Positions 1 through 8,402 of a stretch of DNA of 64,000 bases are shown piece after piece. Made by a program: the position numbers and the translations under genes. Under the pieces are notes generated by a model. That model had not been told where the DNA came from and searched no databases. It saw only the letters and a list, made by a program, of their open reading frames with translations. Each line of letters begins with the position of its first letter. Position 1 is the stretch's first letter. Origin of the DNA: SLNP01 sp964568875 (GTDB lineage: Bacteria > Bacteroidota > Bacteroidia > Bacteroidales > VadinHA17); assembly GCA_964568875.1 (NCBI GenBank), contig CAZMSH010000001.1, positions 228,835 through 292,834 on the forward strand, given 5' to 3'.

Positions 1-10
1 CAGCATAATT

Positions 11-27
11 CTGGCAGCTGCTGCCAG
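11..27. repeat. Perfect 7-bp inverted repeat upstream of ptb
   Basis: CTGGCAG and CTGCCAG are separated by CTG, directly before the ptb gene. There is no T-run after it on the plus strand, so it is not a clear terminator. It may be the end of an upstream gene, a stem in the leader, or chance; the window starts too close to tell. Confidence 0.3.
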
Positions 28-54
28 TTAGTGTTTAACTTACTTTCCGGTTCA

Positions 55-960
55 ATGATAACCAGACTTGATGAGTTGATTTCACATGTGAAATCGGCAG
101 GAAAACGGTATCGTATAGCAGTTGCCTGGGCACAGGACTCCAATACTGTCGGCGCTTTAAGAAAGGCATGCGATGAAGGCTTTGCTGAGCCTGTTATGAT
201 CGGGAAATCATCAGAAATAGAGAGGGTTGTGAGAGAGACCGGCTTCAGTCTTGAAGGCTTCACAATTGTCCTTGCTGAGAATGAGACTCAGGCCGCGGAG
301 AAAGCTGTCTCAATGACCAAAAGTGGTGAGACAGATATTGTCATGAAGGGTCTGATAGGCACTGATAAGTTCCTTAAGGCTGTTATGGATAAGGAGAAGG
401 GCCTTCTGCCCCCCAAAGCAGTGATGACCTATGTCTGTGCAATTGAAATACCAGCTTACCGAAAGCTGCTTTTTGTAACCGATCCTGCAGTAATTCCATT
501 CCCCGACCTTGACCAGAAGGTAGCGATGGCAAACTATGCGATCGGGATGGCACACAGGTTTGGAATAGAAAAACCCAGGCTGGCGCTTATTGGAGCCACT
601 GAGAAGGTAAGCAGGCACTTTGAGAACACCCTCGACTATTCTGCTATGTGCAAGATGGCCGAAAGAGGGCAGATCAGTAACTGTATTATTGACGGACCAC
701 TCGATCTGTTTCTTGCCTGCGATCCGGCCAGTGTAGGTATTAAAGGAGTACCTACTCCGATTGAAGGTGATGCAGACATACTGTTGTTCCCCAATCTTGA
801 ATCCTGTAATCCCTTTTACAAAGGAGTTATGCTGTTTGGTCATGGAGAGCTGGCGGGTATTATCTGCGGACCATCAAAGCCTGTTGTCGTAATGTCAAGA
901 AGCGAAAGTGAAAGATCAAAATATTATTGCATTGCACTTTCATGCCTTATGGCTGAATAA
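55..960 (+). CDS. ptb: Phosphate butyryltransferase
   Basis: It converts butyryl-CoA (or branched acyl-CoA) and phosphate to the acyl phosphate in the cytoplasm, the step before butyrate kinase. The 301-residue protein matches the phosphate acetyl/butyryltransferase family in length and in its blocks, for example IAVAWAQDSNTVGALRKA near the N terminus and DIVMKGLIGTDKFLKAV in the middle, with a C-terminal segment LAGIICGPSKPVVVMSRSES. The start was placed at ATG 55 because family members begin at about MITRLDEL; an in-frame GTG at 31 would add eight residues. The butyrate kinase gene follows 23 bp later on the same strand, so the two probably form an operon that makes ATP from acyl-CoA. Branched-chain acyl-CoA is an alternative substrate that sequence alone cannot exclude. 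Confidence 0.9.
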   Translation: MITRLDELISHVKSAGKRYRIAVAWAQDSNTVGALRKACDEGFAEPVMIGKSSEIERVVRETGFSLEGFTIVLAENETQAAEKAVSMTKSGETDIVMKGLIGTDKFLKAVMDKEKGLLPPKAVMTYVCAIEIPAYRKLLFVTDPAVIPFPDLDQKVAMANYAIGMAHRFGIEKPRLALIGATEKVSRHFENTLDYSAMCKMAERGQISNCIIDGPLDLFLACDPASVGIKGVPTPIEGDADILLFPNLESCNPFYKGVMLFGHGELAGIICGPSKPVVVMSRSESERSKYYCIALSCLMAE

Positions 961-983
961 TAATCATTAAAAAGTTTAATCTC

Positions 984-2066
984 ATGAACAAGAGGCTTAT
1001 TTTGGTAATAAACCCCGGTTCAACCTCTACAAAATTCGGAGTCTTTGAAGAAGAGGAGATGCTGTTCGATGTAACACTTCGTCATTCAAGTGAGGATTTG
1101 AAAAATTTCAAAAAAATAACCGATCAGTATTCATTCAGGAAAGATCTGATTCTGGCTGATTTGAAGCAGAGAGCTGTCAGTACAGGTTTAATCAGGGCAG
1201 TAGTGGGCCGGGGTGGCCTTGTGAAACCTATTGAATCAGGTATATACAGGGTCAATGAAGATATGAAGGAAGATCTGCGCAAGGGTCTGATGGGTGAACA
1301 TGCCAGTAATCTGGGTGGCCTGATAGCTGATGACATTGCATCCTCCCTTGGCAACGCAAAAGCATATATAGTTGATCCGGTAGTAGTCGATGAGCTGGAA
1401 CCTCTGGCAAGGATAGCAGGACATCCTGAATTCAAAAGGCTTTCAATCTTTCATGCACTGAACCAGAAGGCTATTGCCAGGACGCATGCCAGGCAGGTTG
1501 GCAAAAGGTATGAGGACCTTAATCTTATTGTGGCTCATATGGGAGGAGGTGTCAGTGTAGGCGCTCATAAAAAGGGAAGAGTAATTGATGTTAATAATGC
1601 CCTGAATGGCGAAGGTCCGTTCTCGCCAGAGAGATCAGGGGGACTTCCGGCAGGTCAGCTGGTTGATATCTGCTTCAGTGGACGTTATACCAGGGATGAG
1701 ATAAAATCGATGATTACTGGTAAGGGTGGCATGGTAGCATATCTCGGGACAAATGATTTCAGGGATATTTGTAAAAGAGCTGAGGAGAACGATGCTGAGG
1801 CAAGACTTATACGCGATGCTGCGGCTTATCAGATATCAAAGGAGATAGCATCCCTGGCAGCAGTGCTTAAGGGAGAGGTGGATGCAATAGTCCTTACCGG
1901 GGGAATGGCTTATCAGACCTCACACGTTGATATAATAAGGGAGAGAACAGGATTCCTGGCTCCGGTGTTTATCTATCCTGGTGAGGATGAGTTGAAGGCT
2001 TTGGCTTTCAACGGACTAATGGCCCTGAACGGACAGATTGAGGTGAAAGAATATTCAGGGAGTTGA
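984..2066 (+). CDS. buk: Butyrate kinase
   Basis: It transfers phosphate from butyryl phosphate to ADP, giving butyrate and ATP by substrate-level phosphorylation. The protein is 360 residues, normal for the acetokinase/butyrate kinase family. It begins with the phosphate-binding segment LILVINPGSTSTKFGVF, and has the family block IVAHMGGGVSVGAHKKGRVIDV near residue 180 and the adenine-binding segment DAIVLTGGMAYQ in the C-terminal half. The gene lies 23 bp after ptb and its last 12 bp overlap the 3' end of the convergent SDR gene. The pair suggests that the organism makes butyrate or branched-chain acids during fermentation. Confidence 0.93.
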   Translation: MNKRLILVINPGSTSTKFGVFEEEEMLFDVTLRHSSEDLKNFKKITDQYSFRKDLILADLKQRAVSTGLIRAVVGRGGLVKPIESGIYRVNEDMKEDLRKGLMGEHASNLGGLIADDIASSLGNAKAYIVDPVVVDELEPLARIAGHPEFKRLSIFHALNQKAIARTHARQVGKRYEDLNLIVAHMGGGVSVGAHKKGRVIDVNNALNGEGPFSPERSGGLPAGQLVDICFSGRYTRDEIKSMITGKGGMVAYLGTNDFRDICKRAEENDAEARLIRDAAAYQISKEIASLAAVLKGEVDAIVLTGGMAYQTSHVDIIRERTGFLAPVFIYPGEDELKALAFNGLMALNGQIEVKEYSGS

Positions 2067-2750
2067 CAGGCTGAAAGGCAATATTTTACCGTTGAAATAC
2101 CGGTTACCGTTTATTGCAAAATCAGCAATGAAAGTTCCTGCTTCACTGGCACTTACCAGGGCCTTGTAACCCGGGAATGCCTCTTCAAGCATTTCAGTCT
2201 GAACGGCTCCCGGACAGATACAGTTGACACTGATTCCCATTTCCGTAAACTCAGCAGCAAGTGATTCAGTCAGAGATGCCAGGGCCGCTTTGGAGGCACT
2301 GTACCACGAGAGACCCGGAAACTTAATGCTACCCTGGAATCCTCCCATACTACCTATGTTGACGATATGCGAACCACTGCCGAAGAACGGAATCAGTTGC
2401 CTGATCAGGAGTGCAGGACCAAAAAAGTTGGTTTCAATTATCTCCCTCGCTTTTAACTCTTCCGATTCTGCAAAGGGAGACTTGTACAATATACCTGCAA
2501 AATTGATCAGGACGTTGAGTTTGATGTTTTCCCTTTTAAGGTGATTTTTAAGCGATTCAAGACTTTCTTCCGTCAAAGGGGTCTCTGATACGAATGTGGA
2601 TATGTTTTTATTGACAGAGCTCTCTTTCAGGCTTGTAAGGGCATTTTTATTTCTGCCTGTGACCAGAATCCTGTTTTCACGGTTTTCAGACAGGATTTCA
2701 ACAGTTGCCCTGCCCATTCCCCTTGTTCCTCCGTTAATAAGTATATTCAT
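2055..2750 (-). CDS. Short-chain dehydrogenase/reductase (SDR)
   Basis: This is a cytoplasmic NAD(P)-dependent oxidoreductase of the classical SDR family, 231 residues. The N-terminal Rossmann motif is present in a slightly unusual form (NGGTRGMGRA instead of TGxxxGIG), the NAG-type segment reads NFAGI, and the catalytic pair sits in WYSASKAALASL near residue 160 with the upstream Ser in NIGSMGG. The substrate cannot be told from sequence. The gene faces buk and overlaps it by 12 bp at the 3' ends; it seems to be a single-gene transcript starting in the divergent gap before 2833. Confidence 0.85.
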   Translation of the reverse strand: MNILINGGTRGMGRATVEILSENRENRILVTGRNKNALTSLKESSVNKNISTFVSETPLTEESLESLKNHLKRENIKLNVLINFAGILYKSPFAESEELKAREIIETNFFGPALLIRQLIPFFGSGSHIVNIGSMGGFQGSIKFPGLSWYSASKAALASLTESLAAEFTEMGISVNCICPGAVQTEMLEEAFPGYKALVSASEAGTFIADFAINGNRYFNGKILPFSLSTP

Positions 2751-2832
2751 GGTTCCAAATATTATATTTATGGTTTTTTCGTTTAAATTTCGGACTTTTT
2801 GGGTAAAGGTATAAAATGCATCGAAACCGAGA

Positions 2833-3423
2833 ATGAATTATTCTATGCAAATAGGTATGAGAAGAGTTTCAGGAATCGCCGTAATAATCGGGGTGATACT
2901 CCTGGGCGGAATATCCGAGACAGCAGCGCAGGGTTCCCGCGGTGATGCACCACCGCTCAGGGAAAGAGTTTTCTTTGCAGGGAATATGGGCCTTCAGTTT
3001 GGAACCTACACAAACATACAGCTCTCGCCGGCAGTTGGAATATGGGTTCTGCCCAGACTGGCAATTGCGGCGGGCCCTACCTATCAGTTTTACAAGGATC
3101 CATTCGGCAAAACAGACATCTGGGGACCCAGGGCGTATACACAATTCCTTTTTATTCAGGACATTAACAACCTGATTCCGATAGGAGTAGGCATAGGAAT
3201 ATATTCTCATATTGAATATGAAGGATTGAGCCTCAAGAGAGACTTCTGGCAGAGCTATACAGCTGAAGGAAGGTTTTTCGTTCATACGGCACTGGCCGGC
3301 TTTGGCATAAGCCAGCAGATGGGTACCCGCTCAGCTCTCACTCTTACAGTATTATGGGCCCTTAACGACAACGGGTACGAAATCTACAGCAATCCTGAAA
3401 TAAGAATTGGATTTGTTTTCTGA
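2833..3423 (+). CDS. Secreted protein, probable small outer-membrane barrel
   Basis: I do not recognise a named family. The N terminus looks like a signal peptide (basic MRR, then VSGIAVIIGVILLGGISETAAQ), and the mature part of about 165 residues alternates aromatic and small polar residues, as in YTQFLFIQDINNLIPIGVGIG, and ends in EIRIGFVF with a terminal Phe, a feature of outer-membrane beta-barrels. ATGs at 2845 and 2857 are alternative starts; the last would give a more typical signal peptide. It may be a general Bacteroidetes barrel of unknown role. It is followed by the SlyD-like gene on the same strand. Confidence 0.65.
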   Translation: MNYSMQIGMRRVSGIAVIIGVILLGGISETAAQGSRGDAPPLRERVFFAGNMGLQFGTYTNIQLSPAVGIWVLPRLAIAAGPTYQFYKDPFGKTDIWGPRAYTQFLFIQDINNLIPIGVGIGIYSHIEYEGLSLKRDFWQSYTAEGRFFVHTALAGFGISQQMGTRSALTLTVLWALNDNGYEIYSNPEIRIGFVF

Positions 3424-3511
3424 CACTTCTTTCGCAATTCTGTCTCAAAACATCACTTTCAATTTTAAGTTAAGAAGTAATAATCTTATTTTTGCCGGTT
3501 TAATAAAAGAT

Positions 3512-4054
3512 ATGAAAGTAGAAAAGCACAAACATGTCTCCTTGCTGTATGAGCTCAGGGAGAACAACAAGGATGGAAAAATAATTGAAGAACTCAATCC
3601 CGAAAGGCCACTCTCATTTGTATATGGGGCCGGCAGGCTGATTCAAGGATTTGAGTCAGGCATTGCCTCTCTTGCGGCCGGCGATGAGTTCAGTTTTACC
3701 GTTCCCGCAGGAGAAGGTTACGGAGAGAGAAGAGAAGAGATGATCATTGACGTACCTGTTGAAGTGTTCCACAAAGAGGGAAAACTTGATGAGTCTGTAT
3801 GCTTTGTAGGAAATACAGTGCCTATGGCTGATTCTCAGGGCAGAAGAATTGATGGTGTTGTAAGTGAGATTGGACCAGAGACCGTACGTATGGACTTCAA
3901 TCATCCCATGGCTGGTTGTGATCTCTGTTTTACCGGAAGGATAATAGAGGTCAGAAATGCTACTGAGGACGAAATCGCAGGTAGTAACCATGGCTCTTCA
4001 TGTTCCGGCTGCAGCAGCAAGGGTAATGCCGGAGGATGCCACGGAGAATGCTGA
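3512..4054 (+). CDS. slyD: SlyD-like FKBP-type peptidyl-prolyl cis-trans isomerase
   Basis: It is a cytoplasmic prolyl isomerase and chaperone of the SlyD type, 180 residues. The N-terminal FKBP core contains PLSFVYGAGRLIQGFESGI, and the inserted flap domain follows, with the family block NHPMAGCDLCFTGRIIEV (SlyD: NHPLAGxxLxFxV). The C-terminal tail is rich in Cys, His and Gly (SSCSGCSSKGNAGGCHGEC), which fits the metal-binding tail of SlyD proteins that deliver nickel. The start was chosen at ATG 3512 because the longer open frame runs back into the preceding gene and its extra residues do not resemble the family. Confidence 0.88.
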   Translation: MKVEKHKHVSLLYELRENNKDGKIIEELNPERPLSFVYGAGRLIQGFESGIASLAAGDEFSFTVPAGEGYGERREEMIIDVPVEVFHKEGKLDESVCFVGNTVPMADSQGRRIDGVVSEIGPETVRMDFNHPMAGCDLCFTGRIIEVRNATEDEIAGSNHGSSCSGCSSKGNAGGCHGEC

Positions 4055-4079
4055 TTCAAAACCATTTAATTAGCACTAT

Positions 4080-5366
4080 ATGAAGAAGTCAAACAAGAAA
4101 AAATACCCTGTATGGCTTAAGATCCTTATTGGGATGTTTCTGGGGATTATCTGGGGATTGATAGCGACGCGCACCAATCTTGAAAATTTCACTACCGACT
4201 GGGTAAAGCCATGGGGTATGATATTTATCAAGCTCCTGAAGCTTATTGCAGTTCCGATAATCTTTATCTCGCTGGTAAAAGGTATCACCAGCGTTACTGA
4301 TATAGCCAAGCTGTCAAGGATTGGTCTTAAAACCCTTGGTCTGTATGTAGTTACTACGGCAGTCACTGTTGTACTTGGTTTACTGGTTGTTAACACATTT
4401 AAACCGGGTGAATCATTTTCTGAGGAGAAACGCAGGGAACTGCAGGAGGTCTATTCTACTTCCGCAGAGGAGAAACAGGAGGTGGCAGGAAGCGTGAGGG
4501 AACAATCGCCGCTATTCTTTTTTGAGGATATGGTACCTGACAATATTTTCAAGGCAGCAGGAGACAATACCAAAATGTTGCAGATTATTTTCTTTGCGGT
4601 TCTGTCTTCAATAGCCATGATATTACTGGAGGCATCGAAGGTGACAGTTGTCCATAATCTAATTGACAGCCTTAACGAGATTATGCTCAAAATTGTTGAT
4701 CTTATTATGGCATTTGCCCCGATAGGAGTTTTCGCACTGCTCTCGGCACTTATTACCGACTTTGCCGGTGATGTGCAGCTGTTCGTTGCTCTCGGAAAAT
4801 ATGCCTTTATTACCTTCTTTGGTATTGTAGCAGTGCTCATAGTTTTTTATCCACTACTGATTCTGTTGTTTACCAAAACCAGGATCAAGGATTTTCTGAA
4901 TGCAATATTCCCCGCTCAGTTGGTCGCGTTTACTACCAGTTCAAGCGCCGCCACACTGCCTGTTACCATAAAGCAGTGTACAACGAAGCTTGGAATATCA
5001 GAAGGAGTGGCAAATTTTGTTCTACCGGTAGGAGTAACCATAAATATGAACGGATCTTCTTTCTACCAGGCGATTTCAGCAGTATTCATAGCGCAGGTGT
5101 TCGGACTGGACCTTAGCATAACCCAGCAGCTTACCATTGTACTTACGGCAACACTTGCCTCAATAGGGGCACCGGGAGTACCCGGAGGGGCTGTAATAAT
5201 GCTTGTCATCGTACTGGGCTCTGTGGGTATACCAGCAGAAGGACTCGCTCTTATCCTGGGAATAGAAAGGCCTCTGGATATGATACGTACCGTGGCAAAT
5301 GTTACCGGCGATGCAACTGTAGCTACCATTGTAGAGGCAAGTGAATCAAAAAACAACCACAACTGA
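4080..5366 (+). CDS. Dicarboxylate/amino acid:cation symporter (DAACS family)
   Basis: It is an inner-membrane sodium- or proton-coupled importer of glutamate, aspartate or C4-dicarboxylates. The 428-residue protein has about eight hydrophobic segments and the two re-entrant-loop signatures: the serine-rich TTSSSAATLPVT near residue 285 and NMNGSSFYQ near residue 322 (NMDGT in many relatives), followed by GAPGVPGGAVIM and the C-terminal DMIRTVANVTGDATVATIV. An insertion of charged residues around 115-145 (FSEEKRRELQEVY...) forms an extracytoplasmic loop that is longer than in GltP. The exact substrate is open. A strong terminator follows. Confidence 0.9.
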   Translation: MKKSNKKKYPVWLKILIGMFLGIIWGLIATRTNLENFTTDWVKPWGMIFIKLLKLIAVPIIFISLVKGITSVTDIAKLSRIGLKTLGLYVVTTAVTVVLGLLVVNTFKPGESFSEEKRRELQEVYSTSAEEKQEVAGSVREQSPLFFFEDMVPDNIFKAAGDNTKMLQIIFFAVLSSIAMILLEASKVTVVHNLIDSLNEIMLKIVDLIMAFAPIGVFALLSALITDFAGDVQLFVALGKYAFITFFGIVAVLIVFYPLLILLFTKTRIKDFLNAIFPAQLVAFTTSSSAATLPVTIKQCTTKLGISEGVANFVLPVGVTINMNGSSFYQAISAVFIAQVFGLDLSITQQLTIVLTATLASIGAPGVPGGAVIMLVIVLGSVGIPAEGLALILGIERPLDMIRTVANVTGDATVATIVEASESKNNHN

Positions 5367-5437
5367 TCAGGTAGCAGCCTGTGATATAATAACCATTGGA
5401 CAATTATTCCGACAATTAACCAGATATGATGAAATCT

Positions 5438-5464
5438 AACCGGGGCACACCACCCCGGTTTTTT
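5438..5464 (+). terminator. Rho-independent terminator after the symporter gene
   Basis: AACCGGGG pairs with CCCCGGTT across a 7-base loop (CACACCA) and is followed by six T. It lies about 70 bp after the stop codon at 5366 and closes the transcript that begins upstream. Confidence 0.9.
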
Positions 5465-5509
5465 CATGGCTTAAAATTAATAATAGTTATATCTATACCT
5501 ATAACCATA

Positions 5510-5614
5510 TTAATCAGCTATTTGTAATGCTTTTAAGTATGGTTTTAACCCTCTGAGAACTGTCTGTTCATATTTACCTGGTAATCCGCGCGTGAATTTA
5601 TCTTTCTCTTTCAT
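5510..5614 (-). CDS. Possible 34-codon gene in the AT-rich regulatory region
   Basis: An ATG on the minus strand at 5614 opens 34 codons ending in TAA at 5510. The peptide begins MKEKDKFTRGLPGKYEQTV and ends KALQIAD; it is highly charged, protein-like in composition, and does not look like random AT-rich translation. A promoter-like pair TTG-N20-TACTTGC with a TTACATTTGTAA operator in its spacer lies 50-80 bp upstream. I do not recognise the peptide. It sits in an otherwise gene-free 736-bp gap. Conservation in relatives would decide whether it is real; it may be a remnant of a longer gene. Confidence 0.35.
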   Translation of the reverse strand: MKEKDKFTRGLPGKYEQTVLRGLKPYLKALQIAD

Positions 5615-5665
5615 TTTAACTTAATAAAAGCCTTTATCCAGTTCCCGGTTAACGGTAAAAGCCGT

Positions 5666-5695
5666 GCAAGTAGTCATAATTACATTTGTAATCAA
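5666..5695 (-). promoter_or_regulatory. Candidate operator and minus-strand promoter
   Basis: The 12-mer TTACATTTGTAA lies at 5680-5691. On the minus strand a TTG (5693-5695) and a near-consensus -7 box TACTTGC (5666-5672) are 20 bp apart and enclose this operator, so a bound protein would block transcription towards the 34-codon frame. A weaker copy, ATACATATGTAA (10 of 12 matches), lies at 5726-5737. The rest of 5465-6020 is AT-rich and shows no other gene. Confidence 0.45.
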
Positions 5696-6020
5696 CCTGA
5701 CAGCATCCATTTATATTGGTTGATTATACATATGTAATTATTATTGATGTATAGATGTAAATTTGAGTTGATATTGGTTAATACAATTCATATAATACTC
5801 TAAATCAGACTAATACCACTATTTATATACATTATTAAATACTATAATAACGACATTAGAGTCCTTCTGTCTGCAATAAAATTTAGATTCAACCCATAAT
5901 ATACATGTTAATCAGTTTATTATATATCTAATGTAAAGTAGTACTCCAATAAAAAGAGTCCTGTTTTGTACTCTTGATTCAATATTTAGAAGTATAATTA
6001 AACTGACACAAATACTGTAA

Positions 6021-6032
6021 TTACAAATGTAA
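6021..6032. promoter_or_regulatory. Operator copy TTACAAATGTAA upstream of the XRE gene
   Basis: This 12-mer is the exact reverse complement of the sites at 5680 and 6068. It is nearly palindromic, lies 47 bp centre to centre from the promoter-proximal site, and would suit a dimeric HTH regulator. Confidence 0.6.
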
Positions 6033-6046
6033 ATCAAATAAAGTTA

Positions 6047-6079
6047 TTGATGTAAATCATATAAGTTTTACATTTGTAA
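6047..6079 (+). promoter_or_regulatory. Promoter of the XRE gene with overlapping operator
   Basis: TTG at 6047-6049 and TACATTTG at 6069-6076 match the Bacteroidetes -33 and -7 (TAnnTTTG) elements with a 19-bp spacer. The -7 box lies inside the operator TTACATTTGTAA (6068-6079), so the regulator encoded at 6103 probably shuts off its own promoter. The predicted transcript would start near 6082, about 20 bases before the ATG. Confidence 0.65.
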
Positions 6080-6102
6080 TTAAGTATGTAATAATTATTG
6101 TT

Positions 6103-6558
6103 ATGAAAGACAGGATAATCAGGTTTTTAAGCAGCGAGAACAAGACCTCGGCTCAGTTTGCTGAAGAGATTGGGGTACAACCCTCGGGTGTTTCACATAT
6201 TTTATCGGGGCGGAACAACCCGAGTCTTGATTTTGTTTTGAAGATGCTTACCAGGTATTCCTATCTGTCGCCCGAGTGGTTGCTCTTTGGTAAGGAGCCT
6301 ATGTTTCGCTCAGTTGCACACCCCACTCTGTTTGATAATATCCCTGATTCACCTGCTTCTGTTGAAAAGGAGGTTGAGGAAGGTTATAAAGACAGAGACC
6401 GTCCGATGACTGACTATATGAATGAGGAATTGCCTTCCGGGTCCTCGGTACCGGAAGATATACCTCAGGTTAAACCTGCCTCAACAGGTTCAAGGATACC
6501 TGATCGGATTATATTTTTCTACCGGGATAAGAGTTTTGAGGAATACAGGCCTGGATGA
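6103..6558 (+). CDS. XRE-family helix-turn-helix regulator
   Basis: The 151-residue protein has an N-terminal Cro/C1-type HTH (residues about 1-65, with TSAQFAEEIGVQPSGVSHIL as helix-turn-helix and LSPEWLLFGKEPMF after it). A long polar linker follows, then a short conserved-looking tail DRIIFFYRDKSFEEYRPG, seen in many Bacteroidetes XRE proteins. There is no peptidase or toxin domain. It is probably an autorepressor acting on the TTACATTTGTAA sites at 5680, 6021 and 6068. The gene stands alone, 80 bp before pyrK, and its physiological targets are unknown. Confidence 0.8.
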   Translation: MKDRIIRFLSSENKTSAQFAEEIGVQPSGVSHILSGRNNPSLDFVLKMLTRYSYLSPEWLLFGKEPMFRSVAHPTLFDNIPDSPASVEKEVEEGYKDRDRPMTDYMNEELPSGSSVPEDIPQVKPASTGSRIPDRIIFFYRDKSFEEYRPG

Positions 6559-6638
6559 CCAGCTTTCCGGAACCAATTTTCATACTACTCTTTCAGGTTA
6601 GCGATGATAAGGCTATCTTTGGGAAAAAATAAGCAGCT

Positions 6639-7406
6639 ATGTCCAGGTTTATCCGTGATCTGAAGGTTCTGGAGAACATTAAGTTAAGTAACGATTTCTA
6701 TTTAATGACACTTGAGACCGGCATGCCTGGTCTTGAGATACACCCCGGTCAGTTTATTCAGATACGGATTGATGGCAGCAGCAGCACCTTTTTGAGGCGT
6801 CCCTTTTCAGTTCACGACTATGATACCGTAACAGGTAACATGAAGCTTCTAATCCATGTTGTCGGTGCCGGCACCAAAAAGCTTACCGAATATAAATCAG
6901 GGACTTCTCTAAATGTAGTTTTTCCTTTGGGCAATTCATTTTCCATACCGCAGGAGGGAGCCAGAGTACTGTTAATGGGTGGCGGATGTGGTATAGCTCC
7001 TCTCCTGTACCTTGGAAGGGTGATCAGAAAAAATGGGATTATTCCTCAGTTTCTTCTGGGTTTCAAAAGCTCCGGCATGATAATGCGCCTGGAAGAGTAC
7101 AGAGACATTGGTGATATCTGGCTGACGACAGAAGACGGCAGCGCCGGTGAAAGAGGTCTTATTACAGATCATCCCAAACTGGCAGCGTCATCATTCGATA
7201 TGATATACTGCTGCGGGCCTGATGCGATGATGAAGGCAGCCGGACGTCTTGCCACGTCAATGGGCTCTGAATGCGAGGTCTCCCTTGAGAATCTGATGGC
7301 ATGTGGCTTCGGTGTATGCCTCTGCTGTGTAACTGAAACAACCAGGGGAAATCTTTGTACCTGTATTGACGGACCTGTTTTTAACACAAAGGAACTTAAA
7401 TGGTAG
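6639..7406 (+). CDS. pyrK: Dihydroorotate dehydrogenase electron transfer subunit
   Basis: It carries electrons from the FMN of PyrD to NAD+ through FAD and a 2Fe-2S cluster, in pyrimidine synthesis. The 255-residue protein has the FAD-binding segment FLRRPFSVHD near residue 63, the NAD-binding stretch VLLMGGGCGIAPLLYLGR near 110, and a C-terminal cysteine cluster (CGFGVCLCC, then C-T-C) that binds the iron-sulfur cluster. The last 7 bp overlap pyrD, as expected for a two-subunit type 1B enzyme. Confidence 0.93.
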   Translation: MSRFIRDLKVLENIKLSNDFYLMTLETGMPGLEIHPGQFIQIRIDGSSSTFLRRPFSVHDYDTVTGNMKLLIHVVGAGTKKLTEYKSGTSLNVVFPLGNSFSIPQEGARVLLMGGGCGIAPLLYLGRVIRKNGIIPQFLLGFKSSGMIMRLEEYRDIGDIWLTTEDGSAGERGLITDHPKLAASSFDMIYCCGPDAMMKAAGRLATSMGSECEVSLENLMACGFGVCLCCVTETTRGNLCTCIDGPVFNTKELKW

Positions 7407-8311
7407 ATCTTTCAGTTGACCTAAATGGTCTGAGACTCAAGAACCCTGTAATTACCGCTTCAGGAACATTTGGTTACGGTTCTGAGTTTGATGATTTTTT
7501 CGATGTCTCCAGACTTGGAGCGATAATTCTCAAGGGTATCACTGCTGCACCACGTGAGGGTAACCCTTACCCAAGGATGGCAGAAACGGCATCAGGTATG
7601 CTCAACTCAGTCGGACTCCAGAATAAAGGTATAGAACACTTTGCAACAGAGATATATCCTGTAGTATCAAAGTATGATACAGAGGTTATCATCAATGTTA
7701 ACGGCAGCAATATTGAGGAGTATATTAAGGTTGCTGCAAGGGTCGCTGATCTTGATAAAATAAATGCCATTGAGCTGAATATCTCCTGTCCGAATGTTAA
7801 AATGGGGGGCATGGCATTTGGAACGCACAGGCATAGTGCCAGGGAGGTAATACGGGAGATCAGAAAGATTTGGAAGCGTCATCTGATGGTGAAGCTTTCG
7901 CCTAATGTGACTAATATTAATGAATTTGCTGTAATTGCCCAGGAGGAGGGGGCTGATTCCATATCACTTATTAATACATTGCTGGGAATGGCAATTGACA
8001 GTGAGTCGCGAAAGCCCAAACTGGCGACAGTTACGGGCGGATTATCCGGCCCGGCTGTTAAACCTGTGGCGCTGAGAATGGTATGGCAGGTGTCAAAGGC
8101 TGTTGCCATACCTGTTGTCGGACTAGGCGGGATTATGAATTCATCAGATGCAATTGAGTTTATGTTAGCAGGCGCTTCTGCAGTTCAGATTGGTACAGCT
8201 TCATTTGTGGAACCGGATAGTTCAGTCAGGATTATCGACGGTATAAATGATTACTGTACGCGACATAATATTGGAAGAGTCAGTGAGATCACCGGTTCCC
8301 TGAGTATTTAA
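7400..8311 (+). CDS. pyrD: Dihydroorotate dehydrogenase, type 1B catalytic subunit
   Basis: It oxidises dihydroorotate to orotate, the fourth step of UMP synthesis, using FMN and passing electrons to PyrK. The 303-residue TIM barrel shows the family segments LKNPVITASGTFGYG, LNSVGLQNKGIEHF, ELNISCPNVKMGGMAFG (catalytic Cys of class 1B in the SCPN region), MVKLSPNVTNI and VVGLGGIMNSSDAIEFMLAG for FMN phosphate binding. The start ATG overlaps the end of pyrK, which points to translational coupling. Confidence 0.95.
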   Translation: MVDLSVDLNGLRLKNPVITASGTFGYGSEFDDFFDVSRLGAIILKGITAAPREGNPYPRMAETASGMLNSVGLQNKGIEHFATEIYPVVSKYDTEVIINVNGSNIEEYIKVAARVADLDKINAIELNISCPNVKMGGMAFGTHRHSAREVIREIRKIWKRHLMVKLSPNVTNINEFAVIAQEEGADSISLINTLLGMAIDSESRKPKLATVTGGLSGPAVKPVALRMVWQVSKAVAIPVVGLGGIMNSSDAIEFMLAGASAVQIGTASFVEPDSSVRIIDGINDYCTRHNIGRVSEITGSLSI

Positions 8312-8402
8312 AAATTGTCAACAGAGACTGTTTTATACCTGATAAATTTTGTAAAGTAAACAGATTGGATTATTTTTAATCAGTAACAAAAATCTACCGT
8401 TT

